Shown: positions 8,701 to 18,064 of the stretch, one piece after another
Layout of the letters: each line of letters starts with the position of its first letter
How positions within the stretch are numbered: the stretch's first letter is position 1
From: Candidatus Kapaibacterium sp.
GTDB lineage: Bacteria; Bacteroidota; Ignavibacteria; Kapaibacteriales; UBA2268
Length of the DNA stretch: 64,000 nucleotides
Direction: 5' to 3'
Assembly: GCA_023957315.1 (NCBI GenBank)
Contig: JAMLHE010000014.1
Location: 1-64,000 of the forward strand
Program-made: the position numbers and the translations under genes
The notes under the pieces: generated by a model
The model's database searches: none
Told to the model about the DNA's origin: nothing
What the model saw: the letters and a program-made list of their open reading frames with translations, nothing else

Positions 8701-9773
8701 TCAGTCGGGAACTGGGCTCTTTTGCCGGTTCTTCCGCCCCAAGTCAACAAATAATAACTTTCCTTAGAATAATGATTCTTATAATGTTGAATGTCACGTC
8801 CCACTTTTTCAAATGAAACTGTTGGAGCACCATAAAAGATTATATAATCCAACTTCCCGTCGGATTTGCTGACGACTTGTATTGATTGTTCGTCCAAGTC
8901 ATTTATCAGTGCATCGCTTACAAGCTCGGATAACTCTTTGCCGCCTTTGCTGAACATTTTCAGCGTACTGACATCAATGCTTGCAACGTTCGCACCTGAT
9001 GAAGAGAGTTGGTTAGCGTCTATTCTATAAATCCCTTCTTCGGACACTGAAACTTTGAGCCATGTTCCACTTGATATTAAGTTCAAATCTTTGATAATTT
9101 CATCATTCTGCAATCTTGGTTCATCTTTAAAAGCACTTTCTTGGTTGATGCCCCAGTTCTTAGCTTGAGCAAAGTTAACTGCACTTACGAAATTTGAACT
9201 AATCAATGAGTTACCAGATTTTGTTTCATCAAAATCAATTTTAACTGTAATGGAATCAAGCATGAACAAAATTCCATCTTCATATTTATATGGGTGAATT
9301 TGTAATTGAGCCAAGTGATGGTCTGATGAAATCCCCAAATATTCTAACTTGTAAAATTTTTCGGGAAATTTATAATTCGAATAAACAGCAGCTTCGATAG
9401 TCAATTCCGAGAAATCTTCGAATTTGTCAAAATTCATGTCAAATGGAATGATGTCGTATCCGCGAATAGGGCTGTAGTGCAAATCAAGTAATTCTGAACT
9501 GAATCCGTCCGGTGACGGTACAATGAATTTCACGGGTAAATATTGGTCAAGAGGTTGACCAAATTGATTTTCTTTCAAAATTGTAGATTCAAATTCAGGG
9601 TACAAGTAAACATCGCCCGAATTGCTCGTTACGAATTTGGAATTTGCAATAACAGGGATATACTTGACGACAACTGAATTGTTGTGATAGGAGACTTCTT
9701 GAGCATAGGACGTCATTGTGACATGAAGCAATATGATTACGAAGACGCAGTAGAGAAACTTATTTACTACCAT
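5748..9773 (-). CDS. porU: Type IX secretion sortase PorU (C25 family)
   Basis: 1341 residues with a signal peptide (about 1-24, ending at SYAQ). The central gingipain-like C25 peptidase domain has the catalytic dyad in place: His846 in WIGHGNP and Cys881 in AATCDFG. A beta-sandwich follows, and the C-terminus is a T9SS type A sorting domain (NYPNPF, GVYIVHIE, ending KVVKIN). PorU removes the C-terminal signal of T9SS cargo and attaches it to anionic lipopolysaccharide at the outer face of the outer membrane, working with PorV, PorQ and PorZ. The other core T9SS genes (porK-N, sov) are not in the window. Confidence 0.92.
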   Translation of the reverse strand: MVVNKFLYCVFVIILLHVTMTSYAQEVSYHNNSVVVKYIPVIANSKFVTSNSGDVYLYPEFESTILKENQFGQPLDQYLPVKFIVPSPDGFSSELLDLHYSPIRGYDIIPFDMNFDKFEDFSELTIEAAVYSNYKFPEKFYKLEYLGISSDHHLAQLQIHPYKYEDGILFMLDSITVKIDFDETKSGNSLISSNFVSAVNFAQAKNWGINQESAFKDEPRLQNDEIIKDLNLISSGTWLKVSVSEEGIYRIDANQLSSSGANVASIDVSTLKMFSKGGKELSELVSDALINDLDEQSIQVVSKSDGKLDYIIFYGAPTVSFEKVGRDIQHYKNHYSKESYYLLTWGGRTGKRAQFPTDVSGEIVNRPTTYVHRVFVDEELTNPYSPGAGRVWFGRTYFSNPFNPVLLHNLDKSGDIFYRFALAHKSDSPGVFNIFDNNEKLGIINLRSLPTYTMAIRDFAELTMSASKIGNDNRSIINLQYTNTNLTGSIAYFDYFEIHYPRSFYAIDNELSFIADTSLKGISEFTINGFSGQTIHGFDVTTPSNPQLLRNTAVTGGIFKFVSELPENNYRKYYISSKVKSPKISPAELINLRADKVNADVIVLTHPDLMISANEYKAYRESVSDLKIHIVRTDHIYNEFSCGMPDVTALRDYVAYAWHNWDIKPQYLVLWGDGHYDMKNISSSKINHVPAHQSFDYYLKNLDEIHSAWSSDDFYGLIVGNDEILDISIGRITVENNEDGLAFIEKLKHYENNSSLDQWRCNLILMADDGPTQGKKYEGTLHNDQSETLTRDVINQYGKDLQYDKIYLVEYPTENIPNGRLKPKVNQDMLTKINTTGGLVLNWIGHGNPRVWAHEQVLDRDVSIPQMTNLDKMFFLTAATCDFGRYDNPETKSGAEDMFLSRKGAAIAVFTSTRIVYSQLNANLLYKFYEFLFTRNPNTNRYNTLGDVVRQLKQTFTGVNDKKYFLLGDPTMKLSIPENQINIDKINEIVLSENGDEPITLPALSKMTIEGSISMPDGVTADDNFNGTVLVTLRDGDAEYQIIEEFLGVKRDQFYFSKLGPALNRSSYKVENGKFTADFIIPKDISFSSNMGRLFVYAYSDDGEFAKGSYHNIMIDGYDPTNIQDMEGPKIELFMDSREFIQGDVVTSSPKLIVDLFDESGINTTGLGIGHKIEAWIDESPTSIDLTDKFTTSLTDSRSGSIESFLFGLAPGKHTIKVRAWDVYNNFSIAETYFFISPDGDGSYGNVKHNYPNPFSEQTTIVLNHNMPPPFEVNLKIFSLTGVTLRDIKTSVNTYHTSEIMWDGKDNLGNPVSQGVYIVHIEVPSTESGTTVARTKVVKIN

Positions 9774-10087
9774 GATTATACCCTAAGTTAGTTTGCACAA
9801 CATTGCATTAACAACTGCAACACATTTTTGTTACAATTCAGGAAATTTTTTCCAAACTAAAGCAGTAAATATAATCTATAGTATCCTTCGTTTTTTTGTA
9901 ATAGACGAAACTAATAAAAAATCATGTAAATAAAAATTTTTTTTCAAAGTTTTCGTAAAAATTTTCAAAATATTTTAATGTTGACGTTTCAATCAATAGT
10001 TGAGTTTTATCTGAGTTTCCTTCTAATCTACCCCACAGTTTCCCGTAGGATAGATTGCCGGGATTTTAATCTTATACTACTACTTTA
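9774..10087. other. Intergenic stretch between subtilase and porU
   Basis: 314 bp, strongly AT-rich, with homopolymer A/T runs and no credible reading frame. At 10026-10057 there is a weak inverted repeat (AATCTACC / GGATAGATT), without a T-run downstream of the subtilase stop, so I do not call it a terminator. It should hold the porU promoter on the minus strand, but I see no clear TAnnTTTG box. Confidence 0.5.
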
Positions 10088-12652
10088 CTATTTTTTAACA
10101 AATGCTTTTGTTACTATTACATCATTTTTCATTCTTAAAACTATGTAATACATGCCCGTAGTCATAGATGATACATTGATTTCAAGCCGATTTGATTGCA
10201 ATCCGGTTATGTTGCTTATCATTACTTTTCCGCTAATGTCAACGATTTGCACTTCTGCCAAATTTGCTAAATTGTGAGTCAGAGTTAATTGCTCGTCAGT
10301 TGGGTTTGGCGTAATGCTTAGTTCGTAATTTGCATAATCTTCTACCGAAGATGTGGTCGAACCAAGCCCGACAAGCGGAACGTCAAGAGTTGCGGGGTCA
10401 GAATCGGAAATAATTCGCAATGTAGCTGTTCTCGTTTGGTAAACTTTAGGTTGGAATCTTACTGCTATACCAACTGTTTCACCGGGCGAAAGTTCTTCCG
10501 GTCTATTAAATACAAGACGGAACTCGCCGGGGTCCACACCTTCATCGGGAATAATTTCAAAGGAAGTGAAATTCAATCTCACATTGCCCTCATTTCGCAA
10601 ATCAACACGTTTAATAACATTTGCCGATGTATCCACTGAACCGAAATTTACGGGTGATTCATTCAAAACAGCGATATTCTTTTCAATATTTGTCGGAGTT
10701 ACTTCAAAGTCAAGGAATCCGATAGAAATCCTTCCGGCACTCCAAAGTCTAACAGATGCACCTTCGCCAAAACCGGTCCCGACTTGCAAATTTGTTGATT
10801 GTTTTGTAAGCTCGGGTTTAAGTGTCATACCCATATCATCCGAAGTGAAGACCGACCCATTAAAGGATGTTATTGCAAATTTACCTGCATCTCGAATTGC
10901 GAAAACTGATATTGGCATGATTGAATTTGAAGTGAAATTCTGCACTCTTTTTGTCCATGTCTTTCCGCCGTCACTTGTTGTAGCGAGAAATTGGTCGCCT
11001 GTCTGACCGGAAGCTACTTCCTGATAGACAACAAATCCATTTTTATCATCTAAGAAGTCCATTTTTGAGACTGTACCGCCGACATGCAGTACAGATACAT
11101 CCCAAGATTGTCCGCGATTTGTTGAGCGAAATACTCTACCTTTAGAAGTTCCAAACCATATGCTGTTTCCATGATAAGCCACAGATTCTACGTAGCCTGA
11201 TTCACCTGTCTCAGGGTTAGGAATATTGGTTAATTTTGTCCAATTAGCCCCACCATTGTTAGAAGCAGCAATTCCCCACGATGTGCCGATTGGGTCGCCA
11301 AGGAAAATTGCATTTTGGGAGTCATAGAAATGAATTGAATTGACAAAAGGAGTAATGGTGCTTACAAGTGTAGTACTCCAATTAGCTCCACCATCATTTG
11401 TTTTGAATATTTTTGCCGCACCATTAGTAGGACCGCTACCGGCGTATGCTACGTTCGCATCCAAGCCATGAATACAATAAACAGGTTCTGAGGTGAAAAT
11501 GCGAATTGTACCCCCAACTTTATAATAGACACTTCCTTGACCCGGTACTGTTCCTACAGACCAAAGTACATTCTTACTTGGAGTGTGGGCGCCGTACCAC
11601 GTTATCATAAAGGTATGGCTTAATGCTTGAGTTAACGAAAATTTGTTTTTACTTTGAATTTTGACAGGTATTGATAACATTTGATAATCAACATAATCGC
11701 CGCTTTGGTAAGTGACCAATAAATCCACATAACCATCAAACCATGGATTATTTTCCTTCAATTGCAATTCTACAATTATTTCTTTAGTTTCAAGCTGCCC
11801 GAAATCTCCTGCTTCTATTTCGTTGTTTTTCAAAGTTGCAATATCTCTGTACGGTGACAATATGATTTTAGAATTTGGTGCAGGAGAGAGGTAGTTAGTA
11901 ATGTTGAGTTTTATTTGAGTCATTTCATAATTAACTATTGCTCCAATATTGCCGTTTACAGTCATCGCGTCGCAATAGAAACCGGGGATATTTAATTCGG
12001 GAAAATCCGGATTATTGTATTTCACCGCTTTTTCGGCATTTGCTCTACCATAAATCAAAGGTCTTGAAGCCGGATTTTGAGTTGCCAATACATTGTCTGA
12101 TGTGCTTCTTATCTGGCGAGCAATTTGCATGGGCGACCATGTTGGATGAATTGATTTGACCAATGCAGCAAGCCCCGCAACGATAGGACCCGAAAATGAT
12201 GTTCCGTCAGCCTGAGTATAGCCGGTACCTATTGTTGTTGATAATATTCGCGAACCGGGTGCAAAAACGTTAACATTATGTCCATAATTACTGAAACCGG
12301 ACACTCTATCGTTTGCATCTGTCGCACCTACCGATAACACATTTATATAGTTACACGGATAGTAGTTAAAAATATCATTGTTTGAGTTGTCATTGCCTGA
12401 AGAAGCGACTACTAATGCTCCCATAGCAGTTGCTTGGTTTATAACATCTTGTTCGGCACCGCTTCTGCCGGGACCACCCCAACTACAATTTATTATATGT
12501 GCACCGGAACGCGCTGCATATAAAATTGCTTCGTAACCGCGTAAAATACCACGTACGGCAGGATTATCGGATGCACATTTTATTGACATGATTTTTGCAG
12601 AATATCCGAGTGATGCAATTCCTATCGAATTATTTGTAATTTGCCGATGCAC
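10088..12652 (-). CDS. Subtilase (S8) C-terminal part: Ser domain, BNR, anchor-D, T9SS sorting domain
   Basis: C-terminal 854 residues of a secreted subtilisin-like protease broken by frameshifts; the GTG at 12652 is only the first formal start and not a natural one. In order: the rest of the S8 domain with the catalytic serine (ADGTSFSGP), a linker, four or more BNR/YCF48-like repeats (SNNGGANWTKL, TSDGGKTWTKR), an ASH/choice-of-anchor-D domain (VNFGSVDTSA), and a T9SS type A sorting domain (PNPTDEQL, GMYYIVL, AFVKK). The missing Asp half is encoded upstream at 12676-13449. If the two indels are real the gene is a pseudogene; if they are sequencing errors, the protein would be about 1125 residues and PorU-processed. 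Confidence 0.85.
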   Translation of the reverse strand: MHRQITNNSIGIASLGYSAKIMSIKCASDNPAVRGILRGYEAILYAARSGAHIINCSWGGPGRSGAEQDVINQATAMGALVVASSGNDNSNNDIFNYYPCNYINVLSVGATDANDRVSGFSNYGHNVNVFAPGSRILSTTIGTGYTQADGTSFSGPIVAGLAALVKSIHPTWSPMQIARQIRSTSDNVLATQNPASRPLIYGRANAEKAVKYNNPDFPELNIPGFYCDAMTVNGNIGAIVNYEMTQIKLNITNYLSPAPNSKIILSPYRDIATLKNNEIEAGDFGQLETKEIIVELQLKENNPWFDGYVDLLVTYQSGDYVDYQMLSIPVKIQSKNKFSLTQALSHTFMITWYGAHTPSKNVLWSVGTVPGQGSVYYKVGGTIRIFTSEPVYCIHGLDANVAYAGSGPTNGAAKIFKTNDGGANWSTTLVSTITPFVNSIHFYDSQNAIFLGDPIGTSWGIAASNNGGANWTKLTNIPNPETGESGYVESVAYHGNSIWFGTSKGRVFRSTNRGQSWDVSVLHVGGTVSKMDFLDDKNGFVVYQEVASGQTGDQFLATTSDGGKTWTKRVQNFTSNSIMPISVFAIRDAGKFAITSFNGSVFTSDDMGMTLKPELTKQSTNLQVGTGFGEGASVRLWSAGRISIGFLDFEVTPTNIEKNIAVLNESPVNFGSVDTSANVIKRVDLRNEGNVRLNFTSFEIIPDEGVDPGEFRLVFNRPEELSPGETVGIAVRFQPKVYQTRTATLRIISDSDPATLDVPLVGLGSTTSSVEDYANYELSITPNPTDEQLTLTHNLANLAEVQIVDISGKVMISNITGLQSNRLEINVSSMTTGMYYIVLRMKNDVIVTKAFVKK

Positions 12653-12675
12653 AACCCGCCGACATAGTACCGTGA

Positions 12676-13449
12676 TTATTGCTTGTTGCGTGGATTGTTA
12701 TTTTCTCTGAATAAGCCTGAATAATACTCTTGAGTGGTAATATTACCAACAAAATCCCATCCACGAATATCATCTATTTTGCCATTCCCGTCATCATCTA
12801 TTCCGTTATCCGCTATTTCACCACTGTTTATCCAAATATTGCCGTCTAAATCAGGATGTTGCCAATCAGTTCCCGAATCAACAATTGCTATTACTATTTG
12901 GTCTGAACCTTTCGTTACTTCCCACGCTTCAGTTGCTTTCATCCGTGTTAAAGCATATTGTTCGCCTAATCTTGGGTCGTCGGGTGTGAATCCGTTTGAA
13001 TATCGAATATAGATTGGGGAGGCATATTCAACATTCGGATTTTGTTCGATTAACTCACAAATATCAAAGGGGTTAACGGTTCCTGAATAATGAATTTCAT
13101 AAATACGTGATACTCCATACATATCGGGAGCTAACAAATCGCTGTTCACATATTTTGCAAATGGTGCATCTATTTTGAAATCGCCGATGAATTGCATAAC
13201 ATCAAATCCAAGTATCGATGCCATATCTTTTTGCATTGTTATTTCGGAGAGTTGGTATTTGATTTTGACGTGAAGTGAATAAGGCATGTAATATTTTTGG
13301 TCAATGCTTTTGGGGTTTGAAGATATTTCGCTTTTAGCGACTTCATCTACGTTTTTGTAAAAGTTCGGTATGGTTGCCGAATATGATACTACACTAAAAG
13401 CCCAGAACAAAGCAATAACTTTAATAAACGTTTTTGTAGCTAACGACAT
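12676..13449 (-). CDS. Subtilase (S8) N-terminal part: signal peptide, prodomain, catalytic Asp
   Basis: 257 residues from the ATG at 13449, nine bases after TTGGAGAC; a TTG at 13476 would place the SD inside the gene, so I reject it. A signal peptide (about 1-24, AFSVVSYSA) is followed by a propeptide-like region and the start of the S8 domain with the catalytic aspartate (IVIAIVDSGTDWQHPDL). Reading ends in a TAA at 12678-12676 right before the catalytic-histidine segment. That segment, NNHGTMSAGCASA, is present at 12680-12642 but in a second frame, and the C-terminal part continues in a third. It lies 61 bp downstream of fcl, with no visible terminator between. Confidence 0.85.
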   Translation of the reverse strand: MSLATKTFIKVIALFWAFSVVSYSATIPNFYKNVDEVAKSEISSNPKSIDQKYYMPYSLHVKIKYQLSEITMQKDMASILGFDVMQFIGDFKIDAPFAKYVNSDLLAPDMYGVSRIYEIHYSGTVNPFDICELIEQNPNVEYASPIYIRYSNGFTPDDPRLGEQYALTRMKATEAWEVTKGSDQIVIAIVDSGTDWQHPDLDGNIWINSGEIADNGIDDDGNGKIDDIRGWDFVGNITTQEYYSGLFRENNNPRNKQ

Positions 13450-13510
13450 TAAAAAGTCTCCAATTATTTGTTTCAATACATCTTACAATAATACATGAAA
13501 ATTCAAAAAG

Positions 13511-14563
13511 TTACAAATTTAAATAATGTTTTTTTACACTTTTTATTCCATCAAAGAGTGAAATCTTACTTTTCCAACCCAAAGAATTTAGTTTAGAACT
13601 ATCTATCAATTTCCTTGGAGTGCCATCTGGCTTTGATGAGTCGAATCTAATTTCACCTGAATAGCCCACAATATTTTTAATCATTTCTACCAAGTCCTTA
13701 ATGCTGATTTCCTCACCCGTTCCGACATTGACAAATTCGCCTATTTCATTATACGAATATTTCTCCATTAAAAATATGCAAGCCGAAGCCATATCTTCAA
13801 CGTGCATGAATTCTCGCAAAGCTTTTCCCGTGCCCCATATTGAGACATAATCTTTACTTACGCCCAATTCGTCCAATTTAGCAATTATCGCATCAATATC
13901 ATTTGAATTCTCGAATCCAAATCCAATTGAATGCCGCTTCACATCTTTGATTATAAATTCGGTATCGCCTTCTCTAATCGCATCTGCAAGTAATATTTTG
14001 CGTAATAATGCAGGCAGGACGTGCGATTTTTCGAGATTGAAATTATCATTATTGCCATACAAATTTGTCGGCATTACCGAAATGAAATCAGTGCCATATT
14101 GCTCGTTGTAGTAACGGCAAAGTTTAATTGCTGCGATTTTAGCTATGGCATATGGCTCATTTGTGGATTCGAGCAGCCCTGTCAATAGTGCATCTTCATT
14201 AATCGGCTGAGGTGCAAATTTCGGATATATGCACGATGAGCCGAGATTGAGCAATTTTCGCACACCATTATTTTTTGCAGCGTGAATCACATTCGAGGCT
14301 ATCATTAAGTTGTCGTAGATGAATTCTGCTTTGTATGTGCTATTTGCTAATATCCCGCCGACTTTTGCAGCTGCCAGAAATACATAATCAGGTTTGTTTG
14401 ATTGGAAATATTCATTTGTGCGAGTTTGGTCCCGCAAATCAAGATTTTCAAATTCACCCCTGATTATATTTGTATAATCATATGCTGTCAATAATTTAGA
14501 TATTTCCGAGCCAACCATTCCTTTACTGCCGGCAACAAATATTTTTGCATTTTTATCTGTCAT
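13511..14563 (-). CDS. fcl: GDP-L-fucose synthase
   Basis: 350 residues, extended SDR. The cofactor loop is [12 protein letters not shown] at residues 10-21. The catalytic YAIAK matches YxxxK, preceded by [10 protein letters not shown] with the active-site Ser and Cys. It converts GDP-4-keto-6-deoxy-mannose to GDP-L-fucose (epimerase and NADPH reductase) in the cytoplasm. It is 30-40 residues longer than the enteric enzyme because of an insertion around [16 protein letters not shown], as in Bacteroidota-type Fcl. It overlaps gmd by 11 bp, so the two form an operon that makes fucose donors for surface polysaccharide. Confidence 0.93.
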   Translation of the reverse strand: MTDKNAKIFVAGSKGMVGSEISKLLTAYDYTNIIRGEFENLDLRDQTRTNEYFQSNKPDYVFLAAAKVGGILANSTYKAEFIYDNLMIASNVIHAAKNNGVRKLLNLGSSCIYPKFAPQPINEDALLTGLLESTNEPYAIAKIAAIKLCRYYNEQYGTDFISVMPTNLYGNNDNFNLEKSHVLPALLRKILLADAIREGDTEFIIKDVKRHSIGFGFENSNDIDAIIAKLDELGVSKDYVSIWGTGKALREFMHVEDMASACIFLMEKYSYNEIGEFVNVGTGEEISIKDLVEMIKNIVGYSGEIRFDSSKPDGTPRKLIDSSKLNSLGWKSKISLFDGIKSVKKHYLNL

Positions 14564-15704
14564 CTAAGTTGCTCACATCAGTTGCAAAAGTGTTCCGAGT
14601 CCAATTAATATCGTTTGCCAGCATTATCTCTTTACCTTGCCCAATAGCATTCAGCCCGTTTTGAATCAAGTCGTGGTCCATCATAATTTTAACCAAATCC
14701 TTGAATTTTACTTTAGGCTCCCATCCCAATAATGTCTTAGCTTTGGAAATATCAGCCAACAAATGATGAACTTCGGTCGGTCTGTAATATTTCGGGTCAA
14801 TCTCGATTACTACACTGCCGATTTTTGGGCTATCGCTCAATAGAAAATCATTGCTTTTGATTCTGGCTTTCTCGTTTACACCTTCGCCAAACCATTCAAT
14901 TTCAATTCCGCAATATCGAAATGAAGATTCGACAAACTCACGTACTGAATGGCTTTCACCTGTGCCAATCACAAAATCATTCGGTTCGGGTTGTTGGAGC
15001 ATCATCCAAGTCATAACGATAAACTCCGGTGCGAAACCCCAATCCCTTTTGGCATCTAAATTCCCAAGATAAATCTTCTCCTGCTTGCCGGAAATTATTG
15101 CAGACACGGCACGCGTGATTTTGCGAGTTACAAATGTTTCGCCGCGTCTCGGGCTTTCGTGATTGAAAAGTATTCCGTTGCAAGCAAATATGTCATAAGC
15201 CGAGCGATAATTGTCCGTTATCCAATAGGCGTAAAGCTTTGCTGCGGCATAGGGAGATTGCGGTTGGAATGCAGTTAATTCGCTTTGCGGAGGAAGAGCC
15301 GACCCAAACAGTTCGGATGAAGACGCTTGATAAAACTTGATTTTATTTCCACTATTTCTTATTGCTTCTAATATTCGCAAAGTACCCAATCCCGTTACAT
15401 CACCTGTGTATTCGGGCATATCAAATGAGACTCTGACATGACTTTGTGCACCTAAATGATATATTTCGTCCGGTTTGATGTTGTAAACGATGTTGTTTAT
15501 TATTCCGGAATCTGTCAAATCACCATAGTGCAAGTGCAGTTTCGGCTTTTTGTCGTGTGGGTCGGAGTAGATATGGTCAATCCTGTGTGTGTTGAATGTG
15601 CTCGCTCTGCGGATAATTCCATGCACCTCATATCCCTTCGACAAAAGGAATTCTGCTAAATATGAGCCGTCCTGACCTGTAATTCCTGTTATTAATGCTT
15701 TCAT
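14553..15704 (-). CDS. gmd: GDP-mannose 4,6-dehydratase
   Basis: 383 residues, extended SDR with [20 protein letters not shown] at the cofactor site, HLGAQSHV, the catalytic serine/threonine region [10 protein letters not shown] and [10 protein letters not shown] for Yxxx[17 protein letters not shown] is the typical Gmd signature. It catalyses GDP-D-mannose to GDP-4-keto-6-deoxy-D-mannose, the first step towards GDP-fucose, and feeds the overlapping fcl. Length is normal for the family. A minus-strand TATATTTG (15739-15732) lies 28 bp upstream of the start and is the likely -7 box for gmd-fcl. Confidence 0.95.
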   Translation of the reverse strand: MKALITGITGQDGSYLAEFLLSKGYEVHGIIRRASTFNTHRIDHIYSDPHDKKPKLHLHYGDLTDSGIINNIVYNIKPDEIYHLGAQSHVRVSFDMPEYTGDVTGLGTLRILEAIRNSGNKIKFYQASSSELFGSALPPQSELTAFQPQSPYAAAKLYAYWITDNYRSAYDIFACNGILFNHESPRRGETFVTRKITRAVSAIISGKQEKIYLGNLDAKRDWGFAPEFIVMTWMMLQQPEPNDFVIGTGESHSVREFVESSFRYCGIEIEWFGEGVNEKARIKSNDFLLSDSPKIGSVVIEIDPKYYRPTEVHHLLADISKAKTLLGWEPKVKFKDLVKIMMDHDLIQNGLNAIGQGKEIMLANDINWTRNTFATDVSNLDDR

Positions 15705-15731
15705 TAATCAAAACCATATTTTTGGAAACAT

Positions 15732-15739
15732 CAAATATA
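15732..15739 (-). promoter_or_regulatory. Putative -7 box of gmd-fcl promoter
   Basis: TATATTTG on the minus strand exactly fits the Bacteroidota TAnnTTTG -7 consensus and lies 28 bp before the gmd ATG. I see no good TTTG -33 box at the expected distance. Confidence 0.4.
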
Positions 15740-15842
15740 AACCTAATTTTAAAAAATAAAAAATGGATTCTGACTTCTTGCTAAAATAATAGGTAAATTT
15801 TTTGTTCGCACGTCCGATATATTTTGAAATAGGTTATGGAAA

Positions 15843-17096
15843 ATGGAAGAAACATCATTTATAAGTGGGCAAATTAATAGAATCGGCGGACAGGGAAAAT
15901 CGCCGGGCAATACCTATTACCCATATACCCAAGCTCAAAAAAGTAAACCTCAATTCACAAAAGTTAGAGCCGGAGAGATTGTTCAAGGGCGAATTGTAAA
16001 AATAACCGGCTACCAAACAGCTTTGGTGCGTTTGCCGATTGGAAATTTTCATGCCGAAATCCATGGCAAATTAAAAGCAGGTGACGAACTCTTTTTCTAT
16101 GTCATGGAGACACAACCCAACCTAATCATGAGAGTTTACTCAGTCAGTATTTACCATGCTAATACCCGCAGGGGAATTGATGAAATATTGCGTATTTTGG
16201 ATTTGCCCCATAGTAAAGAGTTCTTGAAAACTACTGAAATCGCCGCAAAATTCAATCACATGATTATCCGTGACGAAATATACAGTATTCTCCGCACTTA
16301 TGCCTCAATAGATAGTGAACAACTCGAGGGTTTTGATTTTGAAACAGCAATTGAAACCCTTTGGTTGATGAAAGAATCAAACATAGAATTCGATGAAGAT
16401 ATTTTCGCTAACGGTCTTAGTTTTTTGGGTGGAGTTAAGTCTTTAAACGCTGATTTGAGATTTATCTTCAGCTTTGGAACAATAAATTCTATTAGCAAAT
16501 TACACAAAGATTTGAGCAATTATGACAGCAGCACTGCAAGGCTTAAAGTCATATTTCAAAAACTCCGTGATATCGAAGCCACTATTGATGCCATCAAGTC
16601 AGATTTTAAGAAATCTAAGACAATAGACCCAAATATTCACGATGAATTTACGAAAAGAATTGAACGAATTCGGACTTTGTTCGTGAGTATGAATTATTGG
16701 AATACAATTGCTTTGCACAATGAAATCCCGATGAATATTTTATTACCAATGGCGCTTGATAATGAAATCAAGATAATTTATCTGACTTTTAAGTTCAAAC
16801 CCGAAACTGCAAAACAAATCCGGCACTTGGGAAAATCGTCCAAATCTGATGAATCTACTAATATATATGCAATATTTGAAAATTTATTATCAAAAAATGA
16901 TAAAGCTAAAAATAATAAGCAAACGCTTGAAATTGAATACTCCTTAGAACCAAAAATTTTAGAAATAGTTAATGTTTTATATCACTTGCCTATTGTAATA
17001 TTAAAACTCGTACTTTTGAATCAAGACGAAATGTTGATTTTAAAATCAGATTTTTTCCAAAGTATGAGAATGAAGAATATATCAGTGGTATTATGA
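15843..17096 (+). CDS. Uncharacterised protein with FliK-like N-terminal segment
   Basis: 417 residues, no signal peptide or membrane segment. Residues about 40-90 (RAGEIVQGRIVKI, AHALVRLP-like pattern, LKAGDELFFYVMETQPNLIM) resemble the small beta-domain found ahead of flagellar hook-length control (FliK) family proteins, but the FliK C-terminal domain is absent. The rest is mostly helical (ILRILDLP, FQKLRDIEATIDAIKSDFKK) with no motif I recognise. Its stop overlaps the purine nucleoside phosphorylase start by ATGA (17093-17096), so the two genes are coupled. No flagellar genes are near. Function unknown. Confidence 0.7.
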   Translation: MEETSFISGQINRIGGQGKSPGNTYYPYTQAQKSKPQFTKVRAGEIVQGRIVKITGYQTALVRLPIGNFHAEIHGKLKAGDELFFYVMETQPNLIMRVYSVSIYHANTRRGIDEILRILDLPHSKEFLKTTEIAAKFNHMIIRDEIYSILRTYASIDSEQLEGFDFETAIETLWLMKESNIEFDEDIFANGLSFLGGVKSLNADLRFIFSFGTINSISKLHKDLSNYDSSTARLKVIFQKLRDIEATIDAIKSDFKKSKTIDPNIHDEFTKRIERIRTLFVSMNYWNTIALHNEIPMNILLPMALDNEIKIIYLTFKFKPETAKQIRHLGKSSKSDESTNIYAIFENLLSKNDKAKNNKQTLEIEYSLEPKILEIVNVLYHLPIVILKLVLLNQDEMLILKSDFFQSMRMKNISVVL

Positions 17097-17926
17097 CATT
17101 GAAACTGAATCAGGAACTTGTAAACAAATACACTAAATCTGCCGAATACCTTAGAAATACAGTATTCGGAGATGCAAAAGTTTCACTTACCGCAGGTTCG
17201 GGTATTTCGCAATCATTTCTGCCTGAGGACATTCTGTCTTCAATTCCGTATGATGAGATTCCTAATTTCCCCACAACAACAGTAGAAGGTCATGCGGGCA
17301 ATCTTCTGCTCATAAATATTAATGACACCAAGGTGATGGTCTTTTCCGGCAGATTCCATCTTTACGAGGGCATTGAAGTCTCCGAATCTGTATCGCAAGT
17401 AATTGTAGCTCATTTGCTCGGAATACGTAATCATATCTTCACAAATGCTGCCGGTTCGCTCAATGAAACTTATTTGCCCGGTGATTTGATGTTAATAAAT
17501 GACACTCTCAATTTCACATATCGTAATTTATCTTCAGTTTTTGACGGAATGGAATACAGGCAAAATATGTCCAAACATACTCGTAATTTGGAAATATACA
17601 AAAAATTGAATGCCGTTCTTACAACTATCGGAATTAATCTTAAATTTGGAGTTTATGCCGGAGTGATTGGTCCATACTATGAAACACGCTCCGAAATCAG
17701 AATGCTCCGACGTCTGGGAGCAGATGCAGTAGGTATGTCAACAGTCTTGGAATTGGCTACTGCCGAACTTCTCGAAATGAATACAATTTCTTGCTCCTTA
17801 ATTACAAATACTGCTAAAGAAATCCCACAAAAAGTTTCCCACCAAGAAGTTATGGATTTGGCATTAAAATCACGACTTGATATAAGAGAGTTTATCTTTG
17901 CTGCCACTAATTTATTAATACGTTAA
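17093..17926 (+). CDS. punA: Purine-nucleoside phosphorylase
   Basis: 277 residues, trimeric PNP (NP-I, class I) type. Motifs in order: LTAGSGISQ phosphate loop, PNFPTTTVEGHAGNLL, FSGRFHLYEG, TNAAGSLNETYLPGDLMLINDTLN, YAGVIGPYYETRSEIRMLRRLGADAVGMST. It cleaves (deoxy)inosine and guanosine with phosphate into base and ribose-1-phosphate for salvage in the cytoplasm. LTAGSGIS replaces the more common LGSGLG. It is coupled by ATGA to the upstream unknown gene; the malic enzyme gene follows after 138 AT-rich bases. Confidence 0.93.
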   Translation: MTLKLNQELVNKYTKSAEYLRNTVFGDAKVSLTAGSGISQSFLPEDILSSIPYDEIPNFPTTTVEGHAGNLLLININDTKVMVFSGRFHLYEGIEVSESVSQVIVAHLLGIRNHIFTNAAGSLNETYLPGDLMLINDTLNFTYRNLSSVFDGMEYRQNMSKHTRNLEIYKKLNAVLTTIGINLKFGVYAGVIGPYYETRSEIRMLRRLGADAVGMSTVLELATAELLEMNTISCSLITNTAKEIPQKVSHQEVMDLALKSRLDIREFIFAATNLLIR

Positions 17927-18064
17927 TATTAAATTATTAATTTCACTACAAATCACGTTTAATATTATTTTATGTGACATATTTTGATTATTTTATAACT
18001 TTATAAATGTAAATTTTCAATAAATATAAATTAACATTTTATTCATATTTATGGAGTAAATCCT

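Noticed and set aside
10026-10057. Terminator downstream of the subtilase
   Set aside because: A weak inverted repeat only; on the minus strand no T-run follows it.
12640-12682. Programmed frameshifting in the subtilase gene
   Set aside because: Two shifts in the same direction within 13 codons and no slippery heptamer or obvious stimulatory structure; sequencing error or pseudogene is simpler.
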